Source: Salipaludibacillus neizhouensis
Lineage (GTDB): Bacteria; Bacillota; Bacilli; Bacillales; Salisediminibacteriaceae
Direction: 5' to 3'
Length of the DNA: 64,000 bases
Assembly (NCBI RefSeq): GCF_002886185.1
Contig: NZ_KZ614147.1
Location: forward strand, 965,187-1,029,186
Each line of letters begins with the position of its first letter. Positions within the stretch are counted from its first letter, which is position 1. The position numbers were made by a program, and so were the translations under genes. A model generated the notes under the pieces. The model was not told where the DNA came from and did not search any database. It saw nothing but the letters and a program-made list of their open reading frames with translations. Below, piece after piece: positions 18,334-27,605 of the stretch.

Positions 18334-18363
18334 AAAAAGAAGAGGATGCCCTCTTCTTTTTTT
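18334..18363. terminator. Bidirectional Rho-independent terminator
   Basis: AAAAAGAAGAGG and CCTCTTCTTTTT form a stem with a tight 4-nt loop and T's on both strands. It lies between the converging hydrolase and YheC/D-like genes and could serve both. Confidence 0.8.
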
Positions 18364-18422
18364 GTTTGTAACGGGGAGAAATCATTGTATGTGTTTGAGA
18401 TATTTGACGCTGTACGAAAATA

Positions 18423-20018
18423 TTATTTCCAAAATGCCCACCATTTCTTTGTCTGTTTATCTTCTCTCTCTTTGCTGGTAACTAACAGTTTTTTTGTTTC
18501 CTTTAATTCTCGTAAATTTTCCGTTATCCTGTTATCACGTTCCTCCATTCTTCTCATTTTTTCATCTGTGCTTTTACGGTGCTGATCTATTTTCTCGAGA
18601 AGGTCTTTGTTAAATTCCTCATTATTGATGACGAGATTCTTTTTTTGTTTATCTTCTCGCGCTTCGCTGGCTGCTAGTAATTTCTTTGTGTCCTGTAACT
18701 CACGTAAAGTTCCTATCAGTTTGTGTTCATTTTCCTCTGCATTTTTGCGGTGCTCTTCTATTTTCTCAAGAAGGCCTTTATTATCTTGCAAATTGTTATT
18801 AGATAAAGGTGAACCAGCAAGAAGTTGTCTGCTAGTATTATTTATTTTACTTATCTCTATCCTATTGGTTGCTAAAGAGCGTGCATATTTAAAAGGGGTA
18901 TTATATATATCCCTTGTCAATTTAGAATAATTTATTCGTTTCACAATTTTTCTTTGAGGTTTACCATTTACTTCAATAAGCCATGCCTTACCTTGTTGAT
19001 CTAAACCAAAATCTACACTCAGCTCGCCTAAATGGCCAATTTGTCTTTCTAGTATTTGTGCAATTTGTATACCTAAGGTTTTCATGTTTTTTATTTTATC
19101 TACAGAAAGGTTGTTATTACACTTAATGGTATTATTTAAGCTTTTTATTTCTGTACACATATTAGTAACGTAAGATGTAGAGGTACCAAGTCTACTAAGT
19201 CCTCCAGTAACTTTCCAATTACCTTGCTCATTTTTTTGTACATACATCCGTATATCATAAATTTTTTGATTGGTTTGATCGAGAGGAATAAAATTTTGTA
19301 CTAAAAACCTCTCGTTTTTAATTAATTCATTGATACTTTTTATGAAATCCTCGGGATTCAAAGTATTTATTTTTGCCGGCACTAAAAACCTTTCGTCATT
19401 CATTAATTCAGGCTGCTTTTTTATATTCGTTTTATTAGCTTCATCTAATAGTGTATTCCTGTCTGAGGATTCTAGATTTTCTTGAGGAATTTCCTCATTA
19501 GTAATATTCTTGTGTATATTAATGTATAATCTGAATTTATTATCATCAGTCTGTTCAATCAAGTAAACACGCTTACCTAAACTTCCTTTACAAGGTTTAA
19601 GAATAAGTTTCCGATAGGTTGATAATAGTTTTAATAATTGGCTACTTTGAAATAGATACGTATCCGGTAAATGGCTTCCTATAGAACTTTTTTGCAATAT
19701 TTGATGCATCGTCCACTTGTCAAATCTAGTAATGCAATTAAATACTTTTCCTTTTCCAATAACTCCTTCAATTTTACTTACCAACTGGCGCTCCGATGAA
19801 TAAGACCGATTATAGACAGCTCCAGGGAAAGGACAACTTTTCTTTTCCCATTTGGTACCATTGAAGAAAAAACCTCGAATTCGTTTTTTAGACCAGTTTA
19901 TTCCTTTAGAATTAAATACTAATAAATCGACATTTAAAGACTTAGTTCTCTCAAAATCTCGTACCCTTCCAGGGTTTCTCACTAAGACACCAATCAAAGT
20001 TTTTTTAGCCACAGGCAA
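18423..20018 (-). CDS. YheC/YheD-family ATP-grasp (spore-coat-associated) protein with duplicated coiled-coil tail
   Basis: 531 residues. Residues 1-390 resemble the YheC/YheD endospore coat-associated ATP-grasp family: IGVLVRNP, an early RSYSSERQ segment, a nucleotide loop LILKPCKGSLGKRVY and the metal site WLIEVNGKP. Residues about 420-520 are a Glu/Lys/Arg-rich coiled coil with two tandem units, each beginning LLEKI(E/D)(E/Q)HRK and ending REDKQ. The protein ends KKWWAFWK, an aromatic-basic tip that might touch membrane. The start is TTG 20018 with GGAGGT 5 nt away. A small gene at 20467-20228 precedes it on the same strand. The ligase substrate is unknown. Confidence 0.82.
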   Translation of the reverse strand: MPVAKKTLIGVLVRNPGRVRDFERTKSLNVDLLVFNSKGINWSKKRIRGFFFNGTKWEKKSCPFPGAVYNRSYSSERQLVSKIEGVIGKGKVFNCITRFDKWTMHQILQKSSIGSHLPDTYLFQSSQLLKLLSTYRKLILKPCKGSLGKRVYLIEQTDDNKFRLYINIHKNITNEEIPQENLESSDRNTLLDEANKTNIKKQPELMNDERFLVPAKINTLNPEDFIKSINELIKNERFLVQNFIPLDQTNQKIYDIRMYVQKNEQGNWKVTGGLSRLGTSTSYVTNMCTEIKSLNNTIKCNNNLSVDKIKNMKTLGIQIAQILERQIGHLGELSVDFGLDQQGKAWLIEVNGKPQRKIVKRINYSKLTRDIYNTPFKYARSLATNRIEISKINNTSRQLLAGSPLSNNNLQDNKGLLEKIEEHRKNAEENEHKLIGTLRELQDTKKLLAASEAREDKQKKNLVINNEEFNKDLLEKIDQHRKSTDEKMRRMEERDNRITENLRELKETKKLLVTSKEREDKQTKKWWAFWK

Positions 20019-20227
20019 TTAACACCTCCAATTCTTTGATAATCTTAAATTCCTTGAAATAACTAGAAAATAGGAAATTTATCAATTTAATAACGTTTTT
20101 TATAGTGATCTTATAGGTAATGCTTAAGATACTATGTAGAGGGGTTACTGTAGCTATAGTTTGTTATGACTACAAGCAACCCACTTCATTTCCCCAAAAT
20201 GAAAAAATACCTCTACTCTATTTAAAT

Positions 20228-20467
20228 TTAGACTTCTTCAGCCTGAATCAATAGAGTAACCAATCCAATAGCTGCTACATCAATGGTAGTTTCAAAATCC
20301 ATTGCCGGGCAATCCACTTCAACAGGGACCCCAAGCACTTCTATATCAACAAACCCATTTGCTGCAGGAAACTCGACGTTTGCAAAAACTGTGACTGGTT
20401 CAAGTAGATCAACTCCATCAATTGCTGTAATTTGCACAGTAACTGAACATAAACCTACTACACCCAT
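20228..20467 (-). CDS. Small hydrophobic beta-rich protein upstream of the ATP-grasp gene
   Basis: 79 residues, acidic and Val/Ile-rich with alternating hydrophobics (VTVFANVEFP, VDIEVLGVPVEV) and two Cys. There are no charged Lys or Arg residues at all, which is unusual. An AGGAGGAGG ribosome site lies just upstream of ATG, strongly supporting translation. I do not recognise a family. It sits about 210 bp upstream of the YheC/D-like gene on the same strand, so it might be a coat component made with it, but no function can be assigned. Confidence 0.7.
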   Translation of the reverse strand: MGVVGLCSVTVQITAIDGVDLLEPVTVFANVEFPAANGFVDIEVLGVPVEVDCPAMDFETTIDVAAIGLVTLLIQAEEV

Positions 20468-20583
20468 TTATTATTCCTCCTCCTAAAATATTTCTTGTTA
20501 CATTAATAAGGTATGTTTTTTAAATAGTACTGCCTGTTGGTTTGACCAGTGAATGGAGAATAAAGGCTAAAAAACTAGGATGG

Positions 20584-20636
20584 AAACAAAGGGACGGTTC
20601 GCTGCTTCAAGGAAGCAGCGAACCGTCCCTTTGTTT
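20584..20636. repeat. Full palindromic REP 2
   Basis: ACAAAGGGACGGTTCGCTGC / mirror AAGCAGCGAACCGTCCCTTTGT, an almost perfect palindrome with a compensated C/G change (TTCGCTG) relative to the common TTCTCTG. It lies between the divergent small-protein and amidase genes. Confidence 0.9.
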
Positions 20637-20826
20637 TGCCCTTTGCCTCCTCCTTTTTTCCGAGTGGTGTGTACATATTGATAGCAAGGGTGTTTATTCA
20701 CCGTCTGCATAATATATGGCGAGCCTACGTGGCTAATGCCGTTTCATGTCTTGAATTTCTACATGTAATGATAGAAAGGAGTGGAGGTATCAAAGTTTAA
20801 ACGGTAAAAAATAAAGAAAGGCGAGG

Positions 20827-21861
20827 ATGAGTGTGAATAGAATCATTTGTTTAGATGCGGGCCATGGCGGTAAGGATTCGGGAGCAACCGGTTATGGACT
20901 TAGGGAAAAGGATCTTTGTTTAGAGCGAGTACTCAGGATGAAACAATTATTTGAACGGAAATATCGAGGTTCGACGGTTTTACTGACGCGAAACACGGAT
21001 GTATTTTTAGAGCTTGGTGAACGAGTTCAAGTGGCGAATGAGGCGGGGGCTGACGTCTTTATAAGTGATCACAAAAATGCGTTGAATGGCTCGGCACGTG
21101 GGTTTGAAAGTTTTATTTGGAATGGCGGAGTTAGTCCGTCTACTCGTAAACTTCAGGCCACTGTTCATCAACATGTGATTGGCGCTTTGAAGCGATATAA
21201 CATGCCCGATCGGGGTAAAAAGCAAGCGGATTTTAGTGTGGTCAAGGGTTCAAACATGCCTGCTGTTCTTCTTGAAGAGGGATTTATTGATCATGAAACA
21301 GACAATAGTTTGTTGCGGCAAACGGATTTCAAAGAAGCTTATTGTCAAGCTGTCGTGGAAGGGGTAGCGGAATATCTAGGGTTGCAGACGAAAAAGGATA
21401 GTAGGAATTCGGCGACGAGTAAAGAGGATAAACAGGATGTCTTGGAACATCGGGAAATCGCATTACAGCCAACAGGTGCTTTCGCAACGATCCAGTCCAC
21501 TCTAAACAGGCGTTATAATCTAAGTATTACAATAGACAATTTGTTCGGTCCTGAAACACGAGAGGCTTTCGTAAAAGGATTACAAACAGAGTTGAACAAA
21601 CAATATAATCGAGGTCTGACTGTAGATGGGGTGTTTGGGCCGAAAACAAAAGCATCGTGCGTGAATATTCGAGAAGGCGCGAGTGGAAATATAACATGGA
21701 TCCTCCAGGCAATTCTGTATTGCTTAGGGTATCAATTAGGTGAAATTGATGGAGAGTTCGGGATAAAAACAAGAGAAGCAGTAAAGACATTCCAGCGAGA
21801 CACAAAACTCAAAATCGATGGTATTGCCGGTAAAGAAACCTTTCAAAAGTTGTTTGGATAG
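20827..21861 (+). CDS. N-acetylmuramoyl-L-alanine amidase with C-terminal peptidoglycan-binding repeats
   Basis: 344 residues. Residues 1-195 are an Amidase_3 (zinc) domain: DAGHGG (His ligand), GLREKD (Glu ligand), ISDHKNA (third ligand His; the usual SxHxNA here reads SDHKNA) and LLEEGFI (catalytic Glu). Residues about 215-344 hold peptidoglycan-binding modules (DNLFGPETREA, DGVFGPKTKA, DGEFGIKTREAVKTFQ). No signal peptide is visible, so release may be by mother-cell or cell lysis, as for sporulation or phage-like amidases. Palindromic REPs flank the gene on both sides. Confidence 0.88.
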   Translation: MSVNRIICLDAGHGGKDSGATGYGLREKDLCLERVLRMKQLFERKYRGSTVLLTRNTDVFLELGERVQVANEAGADVFISDHKNALNGSARGFESFIWNGGVSPSTRKLQATVHQHVIGALKRYNMPDRGKKQADFSVVKGSNMPAVLLEEGFIDHETDNSLLRQTDFKEAYCQAVVEGVAEYLGLQTKKDSRNSATSKEDKQDVLEHREIALQPTGAFATIQSTLNRRYNLSITIDNLFGPETREAFVKGLQTELNKQYNRGLTVDGVFGPKTKASCVNIREGASGNITWILQAILYCLGYQLGEIDGEFGIKTREAVKTFQRDTKLKIDGIAGKETFQKLFG

Positions 21862-21864
21862 GCG

Positions 21865-21915
21865 CAAGGGGACGGTTCTCTGCTTCCTAAAAGGAAGCAG
21901 AGAACCGTCCCCTTG
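21865..21915. repeat. Full palindromic REP 3
   Basis: CAAGGGGACGGTTCTCTGCT and its inverted complement, with a short TAAAA spacer. It fills the 60-bp gap between the converging amidase (ends 21861) and hydrolase (ends 21922) genes, and probably acts as a bidirectional transcript end. Confidence 0.9.
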
Positions 21916-21921
21916 TCACCT

Positions 21922-22755
21922 TTAAAGTTCACTAACTGCTTTACGAATCCGAACGAGAGACTCTGAAAGTCGCAGTGGACTATGATTAAGGGATTTGTCT
22001 GAATATAATAGAATATCTACATCACCTGCAAACCAAGAATCTTCTAATTTTTCCAGTCCTAAAATAAATTCATTCAAGTGGTTATTTAAATCCCTCTGAC
22101 TGGAAGTATTTTGCAAATATTTTATTTTAGGGATATATTGATGTTTATTGAAAAACTCGATAACACTTAATCGTGATTTGTAAGAATGAACCACTTCATC
22201 TCTAGTTAATGAAGGAAAAGAAAAGTTAAATGCTGTATTGACATGCCCTTTGTAATAATTCCAAACAATAGTTTGAGGATTATTAACCAACGCAGTTGTA
22301 TCCTTTAAAAGTGTACCTAACATCAGTGACATAAAACCCCCAGCGGAACTACCGTATAACAACGTTTTAGAAGGTTTTAATTTAGCCATTGAAAGTATCG
22401 TTTGCAGGATAGAAGCAATATCCTCTATGTAATGACTTTGTTCATTTCCAATTCCCCAGCCCATATTCATTTGACCTAAATATAATGTTGGATCGTTATA
22501 ATATATAAGATTTTCATTAAAATGCTCTATCCACTTGTGTCGATGAAAAATAGGTGGTTTAAGTTCAGAGGTGGCATCATAAGCACCAGAACCAAACACA
22601 ATTGTTCTATCACTTTCTTTATTTAACCTAATAAGAAATTCAAATTTTACACTATCTTTTACAACCTCTAATACGATAGGTTCATTGTAGTTAGGAAAAA
22701 TAGAATCCGTTAACTGAGCGTAATCAACTGAAACCTTCTTCAACTTATCAATCAT
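21922..22755 (-). CDS. Alpha/beta-hydrolase-fold protein, possibly surface-glycan related
   Basis: 277 residues. LLYGSSAGGFMSLMLG is a nucleophile-elbow-like GxSxG motif, and an early strand reads RTIVFGSGAYD. The general layout recalls accessory hydrolase-fold proteins encoded beside capsule or glycosyltransferase genes (XcbB/Asp2-like), but I cannot confirm the family. There is no signal peptide. Its start has modest ribosome-site support (AGGAGGTAGTC region just upstream). REP 3 lies 6 nt past its stop. Confidence 0.65.
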   Translation of the reverse strand: MIDKLKKVSVDYAQLTDSIFPNYNEPIVLEVVKDSVKFEFLIRLNKESDRTIVFGSGAYDATSELKPPIFHRHKWIEHFNENLIYYNDPTLYLGQMNMGWGIGNEQSHYIEDIASILQTILSMAKLKPSKTLLYGSSAGGFMSLMLGTLLKDTTALVNNPQTIVWNYYKGHVNTAFNFSFPSLTRDEVVHSYKSRLSVIEFFNKHQYIPKIKYLQNTSSQRDLNNHLNEFILGLEKLEDSWFAGDVDILLYSDKSLNHSPLRLSESLVRIRKAVSEL

Positions 22756-22945
22756 GACTACCTCCTAAATCATCTTTCCCTATGAATGGAAAACAAGGGG
22801 ATGGGTGGATCTGTGTTTAATTTTCTGTGTGATTACGACGACAACAATAAGCGACTGACAGCTTTAATTACTATATACTATTTTTTTGAAATAGTCTTAA
22901 TAATTATTAAATCCCCGATATTCTGCTAATTTAAACAGGCTAAGA

Positions 22946-23001
22946 AAAACAAGGGGACGGTTCTCTGCTTCCTAGGAAGCAGAGAACCGTCCCCTTGTTT
23001 T
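22946..23001. repeat. Full palindromic REP 4 (perfect 56 bp)
   Basis: A perfect palindrome centred on CCTAGG, with each arm containing ACAAGGGGACGGTTCTCTGC. It is the most intact REP dyad of the window and lies between the divergent hydrolase (start 22755) and PAP2 (start 23069) genes. Confidence 0.95.
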
Positions 23002-23068
23002 GTGATTAAAAAACGGTGGAAAAGGGGACTTTATAAAGTAGCTATCGTGTTTTTAGAGGAGGATTACG

Positions 23069-23761
23069 TTGATTTTTAAAGGTACAAGACTTTCAGAGCT
23101 TACAAAAATGTCTATTATTTTGATTTTAGGTGTCATTATTATCATTGGTTCTTCTGCTTATTTTTTTGCGGAATTAGCGGAGGGAATACTTGAGGAAGAG
23201 TCTTTCTTTATCGATGAATTTGCAGTCAGTGTTTTGAACAGTTTTGACCAAAGCTTTTTAGCATCGGTGATGGCCGCTGTTACGGAAGCAGGTTCTGTGA
23301 CGTGGATATCGATTGGTTCTGCGGTTTTAGCTGTATACTTGCTATTTTTTTCAGGTTTCAGTAGATGGGTAGCCGTTTTTTTCTTGGTTAATATCGTTGG
23401 CATAGGTTTGTTAACGCAAGGAATGAAAGTGGCTTTTGCGCGGGAAAGACCGGAGTTATTAGAGCAATATGACGGAATAGGCTTTAGTTTTCCAAGTGGC
23501 CATTCAACAGGTTCACTAGCATTTTACGGGTTTATAGTTTATGTCATTTTTGTTTCGAACATGAATACTGCACTAAAATGGGTGATAAACAGTTGTTTCT
23601 TTTTTTTAATTGTAATGATTGGACTTACGAGAGTATATCTTGGCGTCCATTACTTTAGTGATGTACTAGCTGGGTTTTCTTTCGGACTAGCCTGGTTAAC
23701 AGTCTGTATCATGTTACTCGAAGTCACCCTCTGGAGCCAAAGGAAGAAGAAGGTGTCATAG
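23069..23761 (+). CDS. PAP2-family membrane phosphatase
   Basis: 230 residues with about six membrane segments and the full acid-phosphatase signature: KVAFARERP (KX6RP), PSGH, and TRVYLGVHYFSDV (with the His-Asp pair). Such enzymes dephosphorylate undecaprenyl pyrophosphate or phosphatidic/phosphatidylglycerol phosphate at the outer face of the membrane. The start is TTG 23069, 5 nt after AGAGGAGGA. The stop TAG overlaps the next REP half site. Confidence 0.85.
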   Translation: MIFKGTRLSELTKMSIILILGVIIIIGSSAYFFAELAEGILEEESFFIDEFAVSVLNSFDQSFLASVMAAVTEAGSVTWISIGSAVLAVYLLFFSGFSRWVAVFFLVNIVGIGLLTQGMKVAFARERPELLEQYDGIGFSFPSGHSTGSLAFYGFIVYVIFVSNMNTALKWVINSCFFFLIVMIGLTRVYLGVHYFSDVLAGFSFGLAWLTVCIMLLEVTLWSQRKKKVS

Positions 23762-23778
23762 GGACGGTTCTCTGCATC
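23759..23778 (+). repeat. REP half site 5
   Basis: TAGGGACGGTTCTCTGCATC. The TAG is also the stop codon of the PAP2 gene. Confidence 0.8.
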
Positions 23779-24117
23779 TTTTTGATGGATTGGAAAATGA
23801 AATGAACGTACGGAACTTTGAAACGAATAGTGAATCTTCTTGAAATAATATATAAGGAGAAGGGGTGTCTGGAAAGGGAAAGGAATTTTTCGGGGCATTT
23901 TCCAGTCCCATAATATTGATAGCGCTCTATCAAGGTGATATGATGGCATGAATGAATATCTATAATAGTAGTTTTTGAGTTGATAAGGTTTTTAAAAATT
24001 TAGATGTTTTATTAATTATTTTATATCCAAGCCTCATGAAAGCAATTGGGTTGGATTTATCAATAAATACAATGATATACATCTATCATTGATAAAATTG
24101 TTATTCGGCATGTTGAG

Positions 24118-24202
24118 TTGAACTACCCACCACTTAACTGCTCCTGCGAGCTGTTTGAAGTGGGGGATTCCTAAGAACACTAGCGTAACCGCCAGTTATG
24201 GA
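24118..24202 (-). ncRNA. Putative omega RNA / right-end structure of the TnpB element
   Basis: Directly downstream of tnpB, the segment has the stem CCCACCACTT/GAAGTGGGGG and a second GGCGGTTACG-type arm, the position where TnpB guide (omega) RNAs are processed from the tnpB transcript. The guide would be read from DNA just beyond 24118. RNA evidence is lacking; position and structure follow the known IS605-TnpB arrangement. Confidence 0.5.
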
Positions 24203-25375
24203 TTAGGCTATCCCCGTCGCACCGACGGTTAGAAGTCTTATAGCTTCGTTTTTTAGATTTAATCCTGCGTTAATATCGCGGTCGTGATGTACTCCACAAA
24301 CACAAGTCCATTCACGTAAAACTTGATCTTTAACGTCTTTATTTTTATAGCCGCAGCTCGAACACAACTGAGAGCTAGGGAAGGTTTTACTCACTTCCAC
24401 TACTGTCTTCGCGTACCATTCAGCCTTGTACTTTAACAGGCTCTTGAATTGATACCAAGACACATCAGCGATCGATTTAGCGGTCTTCTTATTTTTCATC
24501 AGCTTCGATACTTGCAGACTCTCGATTCCGGTAATATCGTGGTTTTTGATAATATCCGTAGAGGTCTTATGCAAAAAATCTGTACGCTTGTTTTCGATCT
24601 TTTCGTGAATTCGAGCAACTTTGATTCGTTGCTTGTTCCAGTTACTAGAACCGATTACTCGTCTTGAAAGTATCTGTTGGGCTTCTGCTAACTTTTGCTC
24701 GAACGAATGAAAGTAACGGTTGTTTCTGTATCTTGTTCCATCCGCAAGGATAGCGAAGTCTTTCAGCCCTAGATCAACTCCTGTGTTAGCGTTTGTTTTC
24801 CGTAGTTCAACTACTTCTGTTTCCGCTAAGATAGATACAAAATACTTTCCACTTGGATGACGTCGAATGGTTACATTGATAATCCGCCCATCTACTTCAC
24901 GACTTTTGGCAAACCGAACAAGACCAAGCTTAGGCAACTTGATGTGTTTATCAAGGACTGCAATATTCCCATTTGTTTGCTTGGTCATATAGGATTGGAC
25001 CTTATTCTTTTTAGACTTGAACCTTGGCGCGTCGTTTTGCTTCTTATAATAGCGCTGGTAAGCATCGGCTAAATTTTCAACGGACTTTTGAAGGGAAATA
25101 CTATCTACTTCTTTTAAGAAAGGATAATGTTCTTTCAAATGTCGAACAGCTTTTACCGAGTCGTATTTATTGAAAAATTCCCCTTTCCAATTGTTTGAGG
25201 GTAATTGACCGTTTTGCGCCATTTCTTCGACAATATACCAGTAAGCATCTTTTTGCTTCTGCTTACCGAGGAAAAAATTGAACACGAATCTGGAGCATCC
25301 AATCGTCTTATTGATCAACTCCACTTGTCTTTTATTAGGGAAAACACGAAATTTAAACGCCTTTTTCACTAGCAC
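24203..25375 (-). CDS. tnpB: RNA-guided nuclease TnpB (OrfB of IS200/IS605)
   Basis: About 390 residues. The RuvC-like active site is complete: DLGLKDFA (Asp), GIESLQ (Glu) and [10 protein letters not shown] (Asp). The zinc finger CSSCGY ... [10 protein letters not shown] (CxxC...CxC) lies between the last two. The N-terminus [16 protein letters not shown] is typical. Because GAGGTGAG overlaps GTG 25384, the GTG at 25375 (giving MLVKKAF) is a better start. No frameshift was seen, so it may be active. Confidence 0.92.
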   Translation of the reverse strand: MLVKKAFKFRVFPNKRQVELINKTIGCSRFVFNFFLGKQKQKDAYWYIVEEMAQNGQLPSNNWKGEFFNKYDSVKAVRHLKEHYPFLKEVDSISLQKSVENLADAYQRYYKKQNDAPRFKSKKNKVQSYMTKQTNGNIAVLDKHIKLPKLGLVRFAKSREVDGRIINVTIRRHPSGKYFVSILAETEVVELRKTNANTGVDLGLKDFAILADGTRYRNNRYFHSFEQKLAEAQQILSRRVIGSSNWNKQRIKVARIHEKIENKRTDFLHKTSTDIIKNHDITGIESLQVSKLMKNKKTAKSIADVSWYQFKSLLKYKAEWYAKTVVEVSKTFPSSQLCSSCGYKNKDVKDQVLREWTCVCGVHHDRDINAGLNLKNEAIRLLTVGATGIA

Positions 25376-25542
25376 TGAACTCACCTCGTTTTATAGGGAC
25401 GTTTGTTCTAATTATACCATGACAGTGAGTGTTTTTGCTATCGCCAACCGCCATTCATCTCCCCCTTATCGATGGGTTAAAAGCCCTTCTCGCGATTGAA
25501 GAGGGAGTCTTCTGTAAGAAAACGATAAAAGGAAGTGTAAAA

Positions 25543-26388
25543 ATGGATCTAAAGACAGCCTATAAAATAATGGGTATTCCAGAAGACGCATCAATCGATC
25601 AATTAGAGAAGCAATACATGCTTTGGATTAGAAAAGAAAAGGCACAGCAAGATCAAAGGCAAGAAGGCGCTCAGGCGGATAATAATTCTATTGATATGGA
25701 TAAGATTACAGAAGCATATTATCTGATTAAAAATCCTGATTCCGATTTTACACGGCCTGAAGAAGAGGAAACGAACGAAAGAATTGGGTTTTTAAACTTT
25801 TATAAATATCATTTAATTGGACTCCTTCTTTTTATTAGTATAGTTGGGTATTTCGTGTACAATTTTATTGATCATAGAGCTGAAGAAGCAGCAAAGGCTA
25901 ATCTTCCTACCCCGGACTTTGAGGTTTTGATTATGGGTAATTTCGATATCCATTTGGAAAACATTCCGTTGTTAGAAGATAGAATAAAAAAGGAATTTCC
26001 AGAATGGAAGAATGTAAAAATCAACTATGAACAATCATCTGTCGGTGATGATATTCAAATAGACTTTGCCAAGAGACCAGCATTGCTAATGACTCTGCGT
26101 GAAAATACCCCAGATTTGTATCTCGTCGATGCTGAACACTTTGATATCCTGTTCGATTATGAACTATTTGCACCTATTAACATGGGTGACGAGCTTACGG
26201 AAAAAGAGGATAACGATACATTTTGGTATAACCAATTAGATGGAGAAAGTGAACAGTTATATGGAGTGGATATGGCGGATAGTGCTATTTTTAGTGCATT
26301 TGAGTTCGGAAACGATGAAGTAATTGCCGCAATTCGAGACGCCAGTCCAAAACAAGAAAATGCACAGGAATTTATCAAACAGAGGTAA
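25543..26388 (+). CDS. Membrane protein with DnaJ-like N-terminus, function unknown
   Basis: 281 residues. Residues 1-75 look like a J-domain remnant (AYKIMGIPEDASIDQLEKQY ... ITEAYYLIKNP), but the HPD tripeptide that stimulates Hsp70 is absent. One membrane helix follows (near 95-115, YHLIGLLLFISIVGYFVYNF), then an outside domain of about 165 residues with acidic character. ATG 25543 has AAAAGGAAG at the right distance; the in-frame extension to 25429 has no ribosome site. A REP half site lies 3 nt past the stop. Confidence 0.75.
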   Translation: MDLKTAYKIMGIPEDASIDQLEKQYMLWIRKEKAQQDQRQEGAQADNNSIDMDKITEAYYLIKNPDSDFTRPEEEETNERIGFLNFYKYHLIGLLLFISIVGYFVYNFIDHRAEEAAKANLPTPDFEVLIMGNFDIHLENIPLLEDRIKKEFPEWKNVKINYEQSSVGDDIQIDFAKRPALLMTLRENTPDLYLVDAEHFDILFDYELFAPINMGDELTEKEDNDTFWYNQLDGESEQLYGVDMADSAIFSAFEFGNDEVIAAIRDASPKQENAQEFIKQR

Positions 26389-26390
26389 AC

Positions 26391-26412
26391 ATAGGGACGG
26401 TTCTCTGCTTCC
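26391..26412 (+). repeat. REP half site 6
   Basis: ATAGGGACGGTTCTCTGCTT and CC, beginning 3 nt after the TAA of the J-like gene and in gene orientation. Confidence 0.85.
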
Positions 26413-26500
26413 ATTTGACTGAGCATATGTGTGTGGATAAGCTGTCTGACTTGGCTCTAATTAAATGAAAAAGACTGCAATGACAATTTAATAAATAGAC

Positions 26501-26552
26501 AAGCCCGAGTGATCAAGTATGAAGGAAAGCACTTCAATACTTGGGCTTTTTT
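26501..26552 (+). terminator. Rho-independent terminator with nested stems
   Basis: CAAGTATGAAG pairs with CTTCAATACTTG (one bulge) and the flanking AAGCC with GGCTT, followed by TTTTTT. It ends the J-like gene transcript. The rest of 26389-26864 shows no gene. Confidence 0.75.
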
Positions 26553-26864
26553 GTGTTTGTACAGCAAATTTGGTGACGGTAGAAGGAATATAAATGAAAA
26601 AGTACCATAAGCATTAGCTTATAGTCCGCTGATTATAAGCTGAGATTAAGAAAGGATTCGTTGACGTATCTGTAAATCTATCCATTCAAATCACTCATCT
26701 TTAACCTAGTTCTATATAACTATTACAATTATACATAAAAGATAGTTTTTTGAAAATTGTAGTTGTTTATTAGGATTTATATAGTAAAATAGAATTAGAC
26801 ATAAAGACTGTTAAACGTTCACTTCGGAAGGGAAAAAAGGAACCATTTTTATCTTTAAGAGATA

Positions 26865-26992
26865 AGAATTTATAAAATTAGCAGCTATCTTTACGCCACA
26901 AGTATCAAGGGAAACCCACCCTTGATACTTAAGTGATGGTGGCTTTAAAGATCACGCTGTATTTAATAAAAGACGCTACGCGTTTTTCTTAT
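26865..26992 (+). repeat. Structured ~130-bp repeat, copy D
   Basis: Outer arms GCAGCTATCTTTACGCCAC and GTGGCTTTAAAGATCACGC, inner stem AGTATCAAGGG/CCCTTGATACTT, tail hairpin GACGC, TAC-like loop, GCGTTTTTCTTA. The tail ends about 14 nt before the AGAGGTGATC ribosome site of the next gene. Confidence 0.85.
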
Positions 26993-27019
26993 TGTATATA
27001 TTGAAAAGAGGTGATCGTG

Positions 27020-27472
27020 ATGGGATTATTAGGGGAAATGACAAGAACTGCTTTCAAATTTAATAAGAACGGAGCACCGATAAGGGTTTCGAAAGATAAG
27101 ATATTACAACTATTGCAGGACAATATTAAAGACGAAAATATAAGCATTTCAGCTGTTGAATTCCACGATGGATTATTGATTGTAACTGGATCCGTCAAGA
27201 AAATCACGATGACGATTAACTTCTCAATGAGTTTGGTTCCCGAATGTACGCAAAATAGGATTATCCATTTCAGAGTGAAAAAAGTGAAACCATTTCATTG
27301 TAATTGGTTAAATAAAAAATTACTTAAAAATAAATCTCCTTATGTTTTTTATAGTAATGAAATCATTAGTTTTGATCTAAATCAAATTGAAAAGATTAAG
27401 AGTGTCCCAATCGGTAACCTTAAAAACATAGAAATTAAAGACGGAATGCTGATAGTGAAAATAGGTCTGTGA
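27020..27472 (+). CDS. Conserved-looking hypothetical protein
   Basis: 150 residues, basic, with beta-rich segments (ISISAVEFHDGLLIVTGSVK; ... NIEIKDGMLIVKIGL) that repeat the pattern 'hydrophobic strand - DG - LLIV'. The two DG(L/M)LIV strands frame a middle section, suggesting a duplicated or symmetrical lipocalin/BPI-like barrel, although I recognise no family. ATG 27020 fits AGAGGTGATC; the GTG at 27011 overlaps it. It is preceded by structured repeat D. Confidence 0.6.
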   Translation: MGLLGEMTRTAFKFNKNGAPIRVSKDKILQLLQDNIKDENISISAVEFHDGLLIVTGSVKKITMTINFSMSLVPECTQNRIIHFRVKKVKPFHCNWLNKKLLKNKSPYVFYSNEIISFDLNQIEKIKSVPIGNLKNIEIKDGMLIVKIGL

Positions 27473-27559
27473 GAGGGAATGTTTCTCTACTTCTTTTTAA
27501 CGACGGTAATACTAAAGGCAACGCAGCAAGGAATAACGCCATAATCAGGGGTTATTGGC

Positions 27560-27605
27560 TTGGAAAGAAAATAGGTGTGACGCAAAGGTAGTTGTCATGC
27601 CATAA
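27560..27605 (-). repeat. Degenerate fragment of the structured repeat
   Basis: GTGACGCAAAGGTAGTTGTCAT recalls GTGGCGTAAAGGTAGCTGTCAT, the reverse of the repeat's 5' arm at 58608-58640. The rest of the element is missing. The remainder of 27473-27853 shows nothing I can name. Confidence 0.4.

Larger units (their letters stand above)
24118..25430 (-). mobile_element. IS200/IS605-family (IS1341-type) solo-tnpB element
   Basis: A single tnpB without tnpA. The right end (minus-strand 3' end, plus-strand 24118-24202) shows the usual CCCACCACTT ... GAAGTGGGGG foldback ending at GTTCAAC near 24118-24126. The left boundary is not clear; promoter-like TATAAT (minus strand) lies near 25412-25417. Without TnpA it could only move in trans. 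Confidence 0.75.

Noticed and set aside
25393-25407. ATAGGGACGTTTG resembling a REP start beside tnpB
   Set aside because: Only about 10 bp match and no TCTGCTTC part; could be coincidental. A similar scrap at 40054 was also left out.
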